A stretch of 63,674 nucleotides of DNA from CAYLSV01 sp964386435 (GTDB taxonomy: Bacteria > Planctomycetota > Phycisphaerae > Tepidisphaerales > Tepidisphaeraceae): NCBI GenBank assembly GCA_964386435.1, contig CAYLSV010000011.1, positions 1 through 63,674 of the forward strand, read 5' to 3'. The position numbers and the translations under genes were made by a program. Shown in pieces: positions 22,101-34,100 of this stretch (its first letter is position 1; every line of letters starts with the position of its first letter). Under the pieces are notes generated by a model. It did no database searches. It saw only the letters and a list, made by a program, of their open reading frames with translations, and had not been told where the DNA came from.

Positions 22101-25100
22101 ACAACGACGGCCGTCACGGGCTCGGAGCCGCCGGTGCGGGCGTTGTAGGTCGCCGCGTCCTCGACGAGCACAGCACCCGCCGCGCCATCGGGCAGCGTCA
22201 GGCGCAGGCGGTCGTTGGTGCCGCTGCCGAACGTCAGCGTCGGCGGCACGTCGTCGGCGTGCCAGGCGTCGTCGCGGTCGGCGCCACCGTTGAACACAAG
22301 CGACTGGCCGAGTGTGTACGTGGCGTCGTCGAACCGCAGCACCTCGATGTCGTCGAGCGCATCGGTGCCGTCGGGGCCAGCGACGGTGAAGGAGCCGCTG
22401 CCGTTGTCGGTGATCGTGTAGCTGTCGTAGTCGCCGGAGAAGACGGCGGTGTCGGTGCCGGCCCCGCCGCGAAGTGCGTCGTCGCCGAGGCCGCCGGTAA
22501 GGGTGTCGTCGCCCGCGCCGCCGTCGGCCGAATCGCCGGCGTCGGAACCGGTGAAGATGTCGGCGTCGGGGGTGGCCGTGCCTTGGGCCGCGCCGCCGGC
22601 GTCGGTCCAACGGGAGGCCATACCGGCCACGCGGTCGGCCGAGAGCGCTTCGCCCCAAAGCTGCACGTCGTCCACCGCGGCGGCGTAGTTGCCGTCGCTG
22701 GCGATCTGGACCGGCAGGGCGTTGTCGAGCGAGCCGGCGGCGTACGTGGCGGTGTCGCGGAGCTTGCCGTCGACGTACAGGAGGAAGTCGTCGCCCGACC
22801 GCACGCCAACGGCGTGGTGCCACTGGCCGTCGTCGAATCCCTCGACAGACCGGGCCAGGGCGCGGCCGGACCCATCGGGCGCGACAAACCGCAGTCGGCC
22901 GTCGGTTTCGCCCAGGTACAGGCCGTAGCCCGTGGACGCGGTGCCGCCACCCACCGACTTCTGGAACAGCCAGCGGAACTCGCCGGTGCGTTCGTCGGTG
23001 TTGAACCACAGGGCGACGCTGAAGTCGCCGCTGCCGACGTTGAGCGCCGGATCGTCGGCCACCACGAGCCGCTCGCTGCCACCGAAGCTCGCGCCGCCGT
23101 CGACCGCCCCGGCGGCGAAGCTGGCGGTGCCGACGGTGCTGGTGCTGTGGTTGTGCGTCGAGCTGTCGGTGAGGTCGCCGTCGAGCTTCAGGTGCAGCCG
23201 CAAGTCCTGCCCGGCACGCAGCTCGCCGGTGGCGACGTCGTAGAAGCCGTCATCGAACTCGAGCGTTTCAACTTCGCGAATCGTGTCGCGGCCGTCGGGG
23301 CCGTCGACGGTGTGGGTGCCGTCGCCGTTGTCGGTGATGACGTAGGCGCTGCTTGGCCCGTTGAAGACGGCGGTGTCGGTGCCGGCGTTGCCGTGAAGGT
23401 AGTCGTCGCCGCCGTGGCCGATCAGACGGTCGTCGCCGGTGCCGCCATCGAAGTATTGGTACTGGGAAGAGCCGATCAGCGTGTCAGCCCCGCCGCCGCC
23501 GTGGAAGATGGCCTGCTGATGAACAGCGGCCGTGAGGTGGTCATCGCCGGTGCCGCCGCCAACGCGGTTAAGGCCGCTGACCACATCGCCCGTCGCGTCG
23601 CCGCCGAGGAAGCTGTAGTCGTTCAGGTCGACGGTTATGGGGTCGGCGGAAGCGTAGAGCAACTCGTCGTAGCCAGGCCGGCCGGCGAAGGTGTCGTTGC
23701 CGCCGGCGAGCTGGGCACGCACGCCGTGGGCGGAGGTGACGAGCGTGGTATCGATCGCCTCGTCGCCCGCGCCGCCTTGAACCGAGACGCCCCACCACTG
23801 CAGCGTGGTGTTGTCGAAGTCGCCGACCATGTCGAGGTCGAGCGCGGCGTCGCCGTTGACGAGCGTGAAGCTCTCGACGCCGGTGAACGCCGTGGCGAGG
23901 CTGCCGTCGATGGAAAGGGCCACGGCGTCGGCGGCCAATGTTGCGCCGGTGCGGGCGTTGTGGGTGGCGGCGTCCTCGAGCAGCACGGCGTGGGCCGAGC
24001 CGTCGGGCAGCGTCAGCTCGAGCCGGTCATGGCCGCCGGCGAGGTCGATGCTGCGCTCCAGGTCGGCGAGGTTCAGCGCGAGTGTCTCGTCGCCGCTGGT
24101 GCCGGTGTAGGTGCCGGCGGCGAGGTCGCGGGTGAAGTCGGCGAAGACGAGTTGCTCGATGCCGAACAGCGTGTCGATGCCGTCGCGGTTGGCGGTGCCG
24201 TCGGCGACGGTGAGGAAGTGGCCGTCGGTGGTGATGGTGTAGTCGCCGAAGTTGCCGGTGAACATGGCGAGGTCGCCGGCGTCGGCCTCCGTCACGCGGA
24301 CGTCGCCGACGATCGGGCCGGTGGCGTCGGTCGTGCTGCCGAGCGTCAGGGTGGTGGTGGCGTCGGTGGCCGTGAACGTGAACGTTCTCACCTGCCAACC
24401 CAGGTCAATCTGGTTGTGGCCGCTGGGGCGGTGGTACACGAATGGCTCCGACACGCCCGCGGCGGCGGCGGTGAGGACCGCACCTGTGCCGCCGGCGTTG
24501 AAGTTGCCGGTGAGGGCGAGCGTGACGGTGTACTCGCGGCCGACGGCGGTGGCGAAGGTTTGGGCGATTTCTGTCGCTTCGGTCGCGTTCGAGAGGTCGA
24601 CGCCGCGGCCGCCGCTGGGGCTGCGCTGCCAGTCGTCGCCGAGCAGTTGGACGGTGCCGGCGGTGACGTTCCAGCCGCCGACGGTGGTGCCGCGGGCGAC
24701 GGTCGTCGTGTTGCCGTCGGCGAGGAAGCGGCCGTCGGCGATCAGGGTTGCGGCGGAGTCGGTGGTGTCGCCGCCGACGAGCAGGTCGTCGCCCGCGCCG
24801 CCGGTGAGCGTGTCCGCCCCGCCGCCGCCGAACAGGCTGTCGGCCCCAGCGTCGCCGGTGAGCAGGTCGTCGCCAATTGCAGCGGAGCGGAGGTCGAACT
24901 CGACGACCGCATTAATCTTGTTCGTGTGTTGCTGGTCGTTCCATTCGCCATCGGGCCTCACCACCGCAGCATGTTCGCCGCTGCCGGCGTTATTCGGCTC
25001 GAAGGTCCGCCAGTTGGAGAAGCTCACGGCGCTGCCGTCAGTCCAGTAGAAAGAACCCTCCTTGGCCAAATCATTGAGCCCGATCCACGCCTTCTCGCCA

Positions 25101-28100
25101 TCAATGACTTGGTTAACTATGAAGTCGTTCTCGGCCGCGCTACGGATCTGCACGAGCCGGCCCTGCACGCCGTCGACATTCATCGCCTGAGCCGCCTGCG
25201 TGGCTGCGTCAAAGTTGACGCGCGTGTCGACCAGCTTGTACAGCTTGCCGGTCGCCGGGTTCCAGCGGAGGTCGGGGTCGGCATCGAGCAGGGCCTGCAC
25301 GTCGGTGCCGTCGCCGAGGATCAGGTCGTCGCCGTCGCCGCCGGCGATTGCGTCGTCGCCGCCGAGGCCGGCCAGGCGGTCGCCGTCGGCGGTGCCGGTG
25401 AGCGATTCGCCCGCCCCGCTGCCCTCGGTCATCACAACACGGTCGATGACGTTGATCGTGATCGTCTCGGTGGCCACATTACCCGCGGCGTCGGTGACGG
25501 TGGCGACGACGGCGTGGTTCGTCGCGTCGTCGTAATCGAGCAGCGACGCGTCGGCCACCGTGATGTCGCCGCTGGCGTCGATTGCGAACCGGCCGCCGGC
25601 GTTATTGGTCAAGGCGAACGTGTGCGTGTCGCCGGCATCGGCGTCGCCGGGCAAGACCCGCGCGACCGCGTCGCCGTTCGCCGCGTCCTCGTTCACCGCC
25701 GGCGCATCAACGGCCCGCAGGCTCACGTGCTCGAGCAACAGGTCACTCGACCCGGTCACGCTGCCGCGATCGCTGAACCGCAGCGTGGTGGCGTTTGCGT
25801 CGGCGGTGAACGTGACCGTCTGCCAACGGTCGTCGTTGCTCAGGCTGCCGTAGGTCTCGTCGATCAGCGTGTTGCCGCCGATCACCTCGACGCCCAGCTC
25901 CTGCAGCTTGGTCGCTGAGCCGCCGCGGTGTTCGAAGGTCAGCGCGTACGTCTGCCCCGGCACCGTGGCCACGTTCTGCCAGACGACACCGTCGTTCGGA
26001 CCGTTGCCGCCGTTGAACCGGACGCGGCTGCTCTCGGGCGTCGCCGTGCCGCTGGTCGACCAGTTGGCGTCGCCGGGCTCGTTGGGGCTCAAAACAAGCT
26101 CCGCGCCAACCGTGACGATCGGGAAAGGGATCTCCCCCACATCGGCGGTGTCGATGGTGACGGTGCCCGCATCACTCGCGCCCGCCTCGTCGGTAGCGGT
26201 GACGGTCAGCTCGCGGCGCGGCGTCTGCTCGTGATTGAGCGCGGCCGGGTCCGCCACCGTGATCTGCCCGTTGGCGTCGATGGCGAACGTGGCGTCATCG
26301 TTGCCGGCGGTGATGGCATACGTGATGGTGTCGCCGGCATCAACATCCGTCGCCGCGGCGGTGCCGACGACGGTGCCGACCGTCGCCGCCTCGCTGACGC
26401 TCATCGCGGCGTCGGCCAGCACCGGGGCGTCGTTGGCGTTGGCGACGGTGAGGGCAAAGTCGTCGCTGACCGTCGCGCCTGAACCGTCGGTGGCCGTCAC
26501 GCGGACGGCGATCGTGCCGACGTCGCCGTTGGCCGGGGTGCCGGTGAAGGTGCGGCTGTTCTCGTCGAAGTCGAGCCACGTCGGCAGCGGGTTGCCGTCG
26601 GCGAGCGTGGCCGAGTGCGTGAGCGTGTCGCCGGCGTCGACGTCGCCGAAGGCGTTGGCGGGTACCGTGTAGCTGAAGGCCGAGTCCTCGGTGGCGGCTT
26701 GGTCGGCGAGCGCGTTGTCGACCGTCGGCGTGTCGTTGGCGTCGGCGAGTTGGATCGTCAGCGTCTCGTCGTGCATCTCGCCGCCGGCGTCGGTGACGCG
26801 GACGGTGACGGCATGGCTGGTGGCCGACTCGTAATCAAGTTGGCTGGCGTCGGCGACGGTGATCTGGCCGGTAATGGCGTCGATGGCGAAGCGGCCGGCG
26901 GCGGTGTCGGTCAGGGCAAAGGTGAAGGTGTCGGCAAGGTCCGGGTCGGCGACCAAGACGCGGGCGACGGCGTCGCCGTTGGCGGCGTTTTCCGGAAGTG
27001 CGGCTGGGGCAGCATTGACGCCGGTCTCGATGCTCAGGGCGTCGACGGTGCTGGTGTTGGTCGCGCCCTCGCGGTTGTAGAACGCGATCCGGCCGCCGCT
27101 GCCGGCGTCGGCGCTGGTGGCGGTGACGGAGGCCGAGGTGCCCCGGGTCAGGTTCGCCACCGCAAAGGTCAGGTTCGTGCCGTCGTCGATTGCCTCGAAG
27201 TCGAGGACGTCGTTGGGGCCGATGGCGAGCGGCGCGCTGACGTTGCCGCCGGCGAGGCTGACGCTGCCGGCGCCGGCGATCTGGATGTAGTTGTTGTCGG
27301 CGCGGATGACGAACTTCACACCGTCGGCCAACTCGTGCCAACTGCCGCCGCCGGTCCCGTCGGTGCGGGTGCCGATCGTGAAGTTGTCGCCGCCGACGCC
27401 GCGTTCCAACCGGCCGCGGACCTCGACGCCGTCGACGCCGGCCGGGGCGAACGCGTCCTGCGTCCGCAGGTAGCCGCGGCCGGTGAAGGTCAACTCGCCG
27501 TTGACCACCGAGACATCGCTCTCGGCCCGCTGGTTGAGCACCGACCAGTTGACCGAATCGATGCCGCCGGCGAAGTCATCGGCCAGCCGGGTCGTGTCCG
27601 ACGGCGCGAGTGTCAGCGCAGTGGGCGCTTCATTGGCGTCGGTGATCTGCACCGTTACCGCCAGGTCGCGGGTGGCCGAGTCGTTGTCGGTGGCGCGGAC
27701 GGTGAGGGTGTGGGTGTTGCCCGACTCGAAGTCGAAGCTCGCGCCGTTGGCGACGGTGATCTCGCCGCTGGTCGGGTCGATGGTGAACCGGCCGCCGGCG
27801 TCGCCCGGCAGGCTGTAGGTGAGGCTGTCGCCCGCGTCGGGATCGGTCGCCGACGCGGTGGCGACCACACTGCCGGCGGCCACGTCCTCGGGCAGCGTGG
27901 CCGGCGGCGTGACTGTCAGTGTGTCGGGCGCATCGTTGACATTGGCCACCGTCAGCGAGAAGTCGGCCTGCTGCGATGCACCGGCGTTGTCAGTGGCGAC
28001 CAGGCGGATGGCGAGCGTGCCGACGTCGGCGTTGGCCGGGGTGCCGGTGAATGTTTGGCCATCGAAGGCGAGCCAACTTGGCAGCGGGTCGCCGTTGGTG

Positions 28101-31100
28101 AGCGTGGCGGTGAGGGTCAACGCGTCGCCGTCGTCGACATCGGCAAACGTGTTGGCTGGCACGGTGTGGCTGAACGCCACGTCCTCGGTGGCCGCCAGAT
28201 CCGCCGGAGCGTTGGCAACGGTGGGCGCTTCGTTGACGTCGCCGACGGCGATGGCGAAGGTCTCATCGCGGGTCAGCCCGCCGCTGTCGGTGACGCGGAC
28301 GGTGACGTTGTGCGAGTCGGCCGCTTCGTGGTCGAGCAGCGAGCCGTCGGCAACGGTGATCTCGCCGCTGGCCGGGTTGATGGCGAACCGGCCGCCAGCG
28401 TTATCGGTCAGGGTGTAGGTGTGCGTGTCACCGTCGTCGGGGTCCGTCACAGCGACGCTGCCGACCGCGGTGTTGTCGGCGACGTTCTCGTCAACTTCCA
28501 GCGGGTCGGCGGCGGTGAGGTTGGTGGGCGTCTCGTTGACGTCGGCGACGGTGATGACGAACGTCTCGTCGCGCGTCTCGCCCGCGGCATCGGTGGTGCG
28601 GACGGTGATGTTGTGCGAGGCGGCGGCCTCGTGGTTCAGCAGCGAGCCGTCGAGGACGGTGATCGCCCCGGTGCCGGCGTCGATGGCGAACCGGCCGCCG
28701 GCGTTGTCAGTCAGGGCGTAGGTGTGCGTGTCGCCGGCGTCCTGATCGTCGGCGGTGGCGTGGCCGACGGTTGTGCCATCAGGCACATTTTCGTTGACCA
28801 CGGTTTGGTCGAGTACCACTTGAGTGGGCGCGTCATTCGCGTCGGCAACGAGGATCGTAAACGTCTCGTCCCGCCGCAGGCCTTCGGCGTCGGTGGCGCG
28901 GATCCTGATGTCGTGACTGCTGGCCGCCTCGAAATCGAGACGGGTGGCGTCGGCGACGGTGACTTGGCCGGTGGTCTCGTCGATGGCGAATCGGCCGTCG
29001 GCGTTGTCGGGCAGGCTGTAGGTGATCGTGTCGCCGGCGTCGGGATCGGCGGCGGTGGCGTTGCCGACGACGGTGCCGTTGGGGCTGTTCTCAGGCAGCG
29101 CGGCGGCGGTGAAGCTCACGCTGGTGGGCGCTTCGTTTACCGGCAGCGGCTGGATGCCGAAGGCTTTGTCGAACGTGTTGCCCGAGGGGTCGGTGACGCG
29201 GATGGTCAGGTTGCGGACCGGGTCGTTGTCGGCGTCGAACGTCGAGCCGGGCCGGACCACGAGGTGGCCGTCGACGAGCTGGAAGTCGCCGTTGTCGTCG
29301 GCGATGATCTCGTACGTAAAGCCGGCGGTGTCGTCGGGGTCGACGGTGTGGAGGTTGGCGATCACCGCCCCGCCGACGGTCGACTCAATGAGGCCCGGCG
29401 TGTAAACGCGTTGCTGAACGAGCGAGCCCTCGTTCTTGTCGAAGGCGGTCCAGTTGAAGATCAGCGAGCCGTCGTTTCGCTCGATCAGGCTCTGCCGGTA
29501 AGAGACCCAGCCGTCGTCGATGTCGCTGACGCGGAACTCGTCGGAGGTGGGCGTGCCGTTGGCGTCGAAGGTGCGGCCCCACAGGGCGTAGCTTTGCCCC
29601 TCGCCGGAGCCGACGTAGCTGAGGGCGAACCCGCCGTTGCCGGTGGCGGTGAGTTGCGGGCGGAGCTGGTCGCCGGCGGTGGTATCGTTGAGGATCAGCT
29701 CGGGCCCGTCGAACGTGCCGTCGGCGTTGATCAGGCGAGCCCCGACGCCGTAGCGGCTGCCGTCGATGCCGGCGCTGTTGTACGCCACCACGAACCGGCC
29801 GTCGGCGAGGGCGGCGATCTGCGGCTCGGACTGGGTGCTGCTGCTGTAATCGTTGATGACGAAGTCGACGCCAACCGCGTTGCCGCTGGCATCGAACAGC
29901 CGGCCCATCACGCTGTAGTCGTCGCCGTCGCCACTGGCACCGTGGGCGTTTTGCCACGTCACCAATGAAACGCCGCTGGCGTTGTAAGCGATGCGTGGCT
30001 CGCGCTGCTGGTTGTGCTCCACGGTGTTGAGCACCACCTCGCCGCCGACCTTGTTGCCCGAGGCGTCGAAGTGCTGCAGCACCGAGTCCCAGTCGGACGT
30101 GTCCGACGACTGATCGTGGCTGCGCCAGACCAGGGTGTAGCCGCCGTTGGGGTTGACGGCGATGTGCGGGAGTTCCTGGCGGTCGGCGGTGGTGGTGTTG
30201 GCAAACACCTCGGAGCCGGGCACCTGATTGCCGTCGCCGTCGAAGCGGGCGGTGCGGATGCCCCAGATGTCGCCGTCGCCTTGCGACTGCCACGCGGCGA
30301 CGAAGCCGCCGCCCGGCAAAGCGGCAATCGTCGGGTGGTGTTGGTCGCCGGTGGTGAGACCAACGTTGAGGATGAACGGACTGCCCTGGGCGTTGCCGGC
30401 GGCGTCGTAGACCTGGCCACGGATGCCAAAGCTCGCGCCGTCGTCGAAGCCGCGGTTCAGCCAGGTGACGACGTGGCCGCCGGTGGTGAGGGCGGTCGAC
30501 TCGACCCGCAGATCTTCGACCTGCGTGAAAATCTCCGTCTCCAGAATGCCGCTGATGTCGTTGCCGTTGAGGTCGGTGTGGAGGCGGAAGACTTTGTCGT
30601 TCGTCTGCGTCGCGGCGGTGCCGTCGGAGGTTTTGAGCCAGCTGAAGACCAAATCGCCGCCCTCGAGCTGGCCGACGTTGGGCAGGCGCTGCAGGTAGCC
30701 GGGGTCGGTGTCGCTGAGCTCCCACGGCGTGCCGACGAGCGCGCCGTTGGCGTCGACGCGAGCCGCCATAATGCGGCTGTTGGTGGCGTCGATGTGCTGC
30801 TCATCTCGGGACCGCCAGACGATGGCCGCCCCGCCGTCGTCGAGCGCTTGGGCCTGGATGTCGTACTGCTCGCTGAGGGTGTAGCCGACGTTGATCTGGT
30901 ACTCGTCGACCAGCACGTTGCCGGCGGAGTCGAAGACTTTGCCGTACACGCCCTGCCCCGAGCCATCTGATTTGCGGTAGATTGCCAGCACCTTGTCGCC
31001 GTCGAGGGCGACGAGTTCGGGGCTGCCCTGCCAGCCGGCGGTGGTGGTGTTGACAACGAACTCGGGGCCGATCGGGTTGCCGCTGGCGTCGTAGACCCGG

Positions 31101-34100
31101 CCGCCGACGCCGTCGGAGCTGCCGTCGATGCCGTTGTTCTCGTCGTCGTGCCAGGCGACCATGAACCGGCCGTTGGGGAAGGCGGCGACGGTGGGTTGAG
31201 TTTGAGTGCCCGCGGCCTCGGTGACTTTCAACTCGCCGCCGACCTTGTTGGCGCTGGCATCGAAGCGCTGGGCGTAGATGTCCCAGTGGTCGAAGTTGCC
31301 GTCGCCGTCCTGGTCGATGCGGTTCTGCCACGTGGCGACGAAGCCGCCGCCGGGAATGGCGGTGACGGCGGGGTCGGATTCGCGGTCCTGCGTGGTCGTC
31401 TCGATGCGGAAGCGGCTGCCGACCTCGTTCATGTCGGCGTCGAACTGCTGGCCGAAGATGCCGCTGCTGTGATCGCGCCGCCAGACGACGACGAACGAGC
31501 CGTCGTCGAGTTGGGTGACCGACGCGTCGTACTGGCCGCCGGTGAGCATGTCGCTCACGAGCAGGTACGACTCGCCGACGGCGTCGCCGGCCGCGTCGTA
31601 ACGCTGGGCCTTGATGTCCCAGCTTTGGTTGAGGTCGAAGTCGTTGTAAAGCAGCACGTAGCCGCCGCCGCGGGTCGGGACGACGTCGGACCAGACGGTG
31701 CCGGCGCCGGTGAAGCTGTCGATCGTGGTAATTGGCTGGGCGACCAGGTTGTCGCCGGGGGCGTCGAGCAGGAGGTCGGTCGGGGCGGCGTTGAAGCTTT
31801 GGACGACGACCTCGTAGACCCTGTCGGCGAACCGCAGCCGCTCGATGTCGCGGAGCGTGTCAATGCCGTCACGGTTGTTCACCGAGTCGATGACGGTGAC
31901 GGTGCCGTCGGGGTTGTGGGTGATGGTGTAGTCGGCGGCGTTGCCGGCGAAGCGGGCGGTGTCGATGCCGATGCCGCCGTGGATCGTGTCGTCGCCGCCG
32001 CCGCCGGTGATCACGTCGTCGAAGCCGGCGGTGGGATCGAACTCGATCACGAAGTTGAGCGTGGTGGTGAGGTGCGAGGTGTCGGCCCACGTGCCGTCGG
32101 CGTGCATGCGGACGCCGTCCTCCCACTGCGCGCCGTTGGGTTCACCCGAACTGAAGTTCTCGTATTCGACGTTCGTGCCGTCGGACCAGACGAAGGCGTC
32201 CTGGTGGCCCGTGTCGCTCGCGCCGAGCCAGATGAAGTAACCGCCGGCGACCTGGGTGCTGACGAACTCGTTCTCCGCGGCGTCCTTGATCGTGACCATC
32301 CGCCCGGGCAGTCCGGCGACGCTGGCCGCCTCGGCGGCGGCCTTGGCGGCGTCATAGTTGAAGCTGCCGACAACGAGCTTGTAGAACTTGCCGGTGGCGG
32401 CGTTGTAGACGAGGTCGGGGTCCAGCGCCAGCACGTCGGCGACGGCCAAGTCGTCGCCGGTGAGCGTGTCGTTGCCGTCGCCGCCGACAAGGGTGTCGGC
32501 GTCGCTCAGGCTGCCGTCGCCGGTGAGCCAGGGGGTGAGGGTGGTGCCGGCGAGGCCGAACTCGCCGAGGTTGTGGCTGCCGCCGTACTGGTTGGGCGTG
32601 ACGACGAGGTCGCCGTCGCGGTAGCCGGCGAGGATGCCGTGAACGTTGGCGGCGGTGCCCTTGAGGTCGGTCGCGGTGTCGGCGTCAAAGTCGACGGCGG
32701 CGACGAGGATGTCGGTGTCGCGCGGCACGAAGGGGATGTCGGACAGCGCCGCCTGCCCGGTGCCCGAGCCGTTGTGGCCGTCGTAGAACCACCGGCCGGT
32801 TTGTTCGTCGAAGCCGACGACGACGAAGTGGTCGGCGTTGTCGATGTGCGTCGGGTCGGCGGCGAAGCGGTCGTGGACGTTCTCGACGGAGTACATCAGG
32901 TACCCGGTGCCAACGCGGTCGTCGGAGCCGGCGGCGCCGTCACCGAGGTCGCCCAGGTCGTAGGTCTGGCCGCCGCCCTGCACGTGGTCATCGCCCGCGC
33001 CGGCGTCGATCTGATCGTCGCCCGCGCCGCCGGCAATGGTGTCGGCGTAAGGCGTGCCGGTGATCGTGTCGTCGCCCGCGGTGATGCCGCCCCCGGCGGT
33101 GCGGCCGTTGACGGCAATGCTCTCGATCGAGTTCGTGCCGGTGTAGTCCGACGAACTGGTGCCGTAGTAGACGAGGCGGAACTCGACGGTTGAGACGTCC
33201 TGCAGGAACGCGTGATTGCCGAGTGAGTCGAGGTCGCCGGCCGTGCTGAAGCCGTTGTTGACGTTCTTGCCGCTGAGGATTTTGGTGAACGTCGCCCCGC
33301 CGTCGCCGGAGGCGTAGACGCTCAGGCGGTTGGGGCCGTTCGCGTCCTTGTTGTGGCGGATGACCAGTGATTCGAGGTCGAGCTTTGTGCCCGGCTCGGC
33401 GTGGACGGTGACGGCGACGTACTGACCGTCGGCGAGCTTGTCGCTGTCGGTGACGTGATTCGTGTCGGTCGTCTCGACGCGCAGGTAGTCGCCGCCGCCG
33501 GTGGTGCTGAGGGAGTAGCCGGTGCCGTTGCCGCTCGTGATCGGGGCGGCAATCGTGGTGGCGTGGGCGTCGACCGAGTTGAGCGAGTCGGCGGCGAAGG
33601 TGTAGTCGGCGAACGTCGTGACCGGGCTGACGAGCCGGAGGTCGCCAAGAGCGATCGGACCGTCGTCGAACTGGAAGGTCTCGACGTCGCCGTGGACGAG
33701 GTCGGTGCCGTCGGAGCCGGTGACGGTGTAGGTGCCGTCGCCGTTGTCGGTAACGGCGTAATCGGCCCGGTTGCCGTTGAAGACAGCGATGTCGTCGCCC
33801 GCCCCGCCGATGAGCGTGTCGTTGCCCGCCCCGCCGATCAGGACGTCGTTGCCGTCGCCGCCGTCGAGCGCGTTATCGCCGGCGGTGCCGACGAGGGCGT
33901 CGTTGCCGGCGGTGGCCGTGTTGTCGGCGTGGTAGGTGACGTCGTCGAACTCGAGGTGTTCGATGCCGGTGAGCGTGTCGGTGCCATTGGGCCCGACGAC
34001 GGTGAAACTGCCGCCGCCGTGGTCGGTGATGATGTACTCGGCGTAGTTGCCGGGAAAGACGGCGGTGTCATCGCCGGCGTTGCCGTGGACAAAGTCGCTG

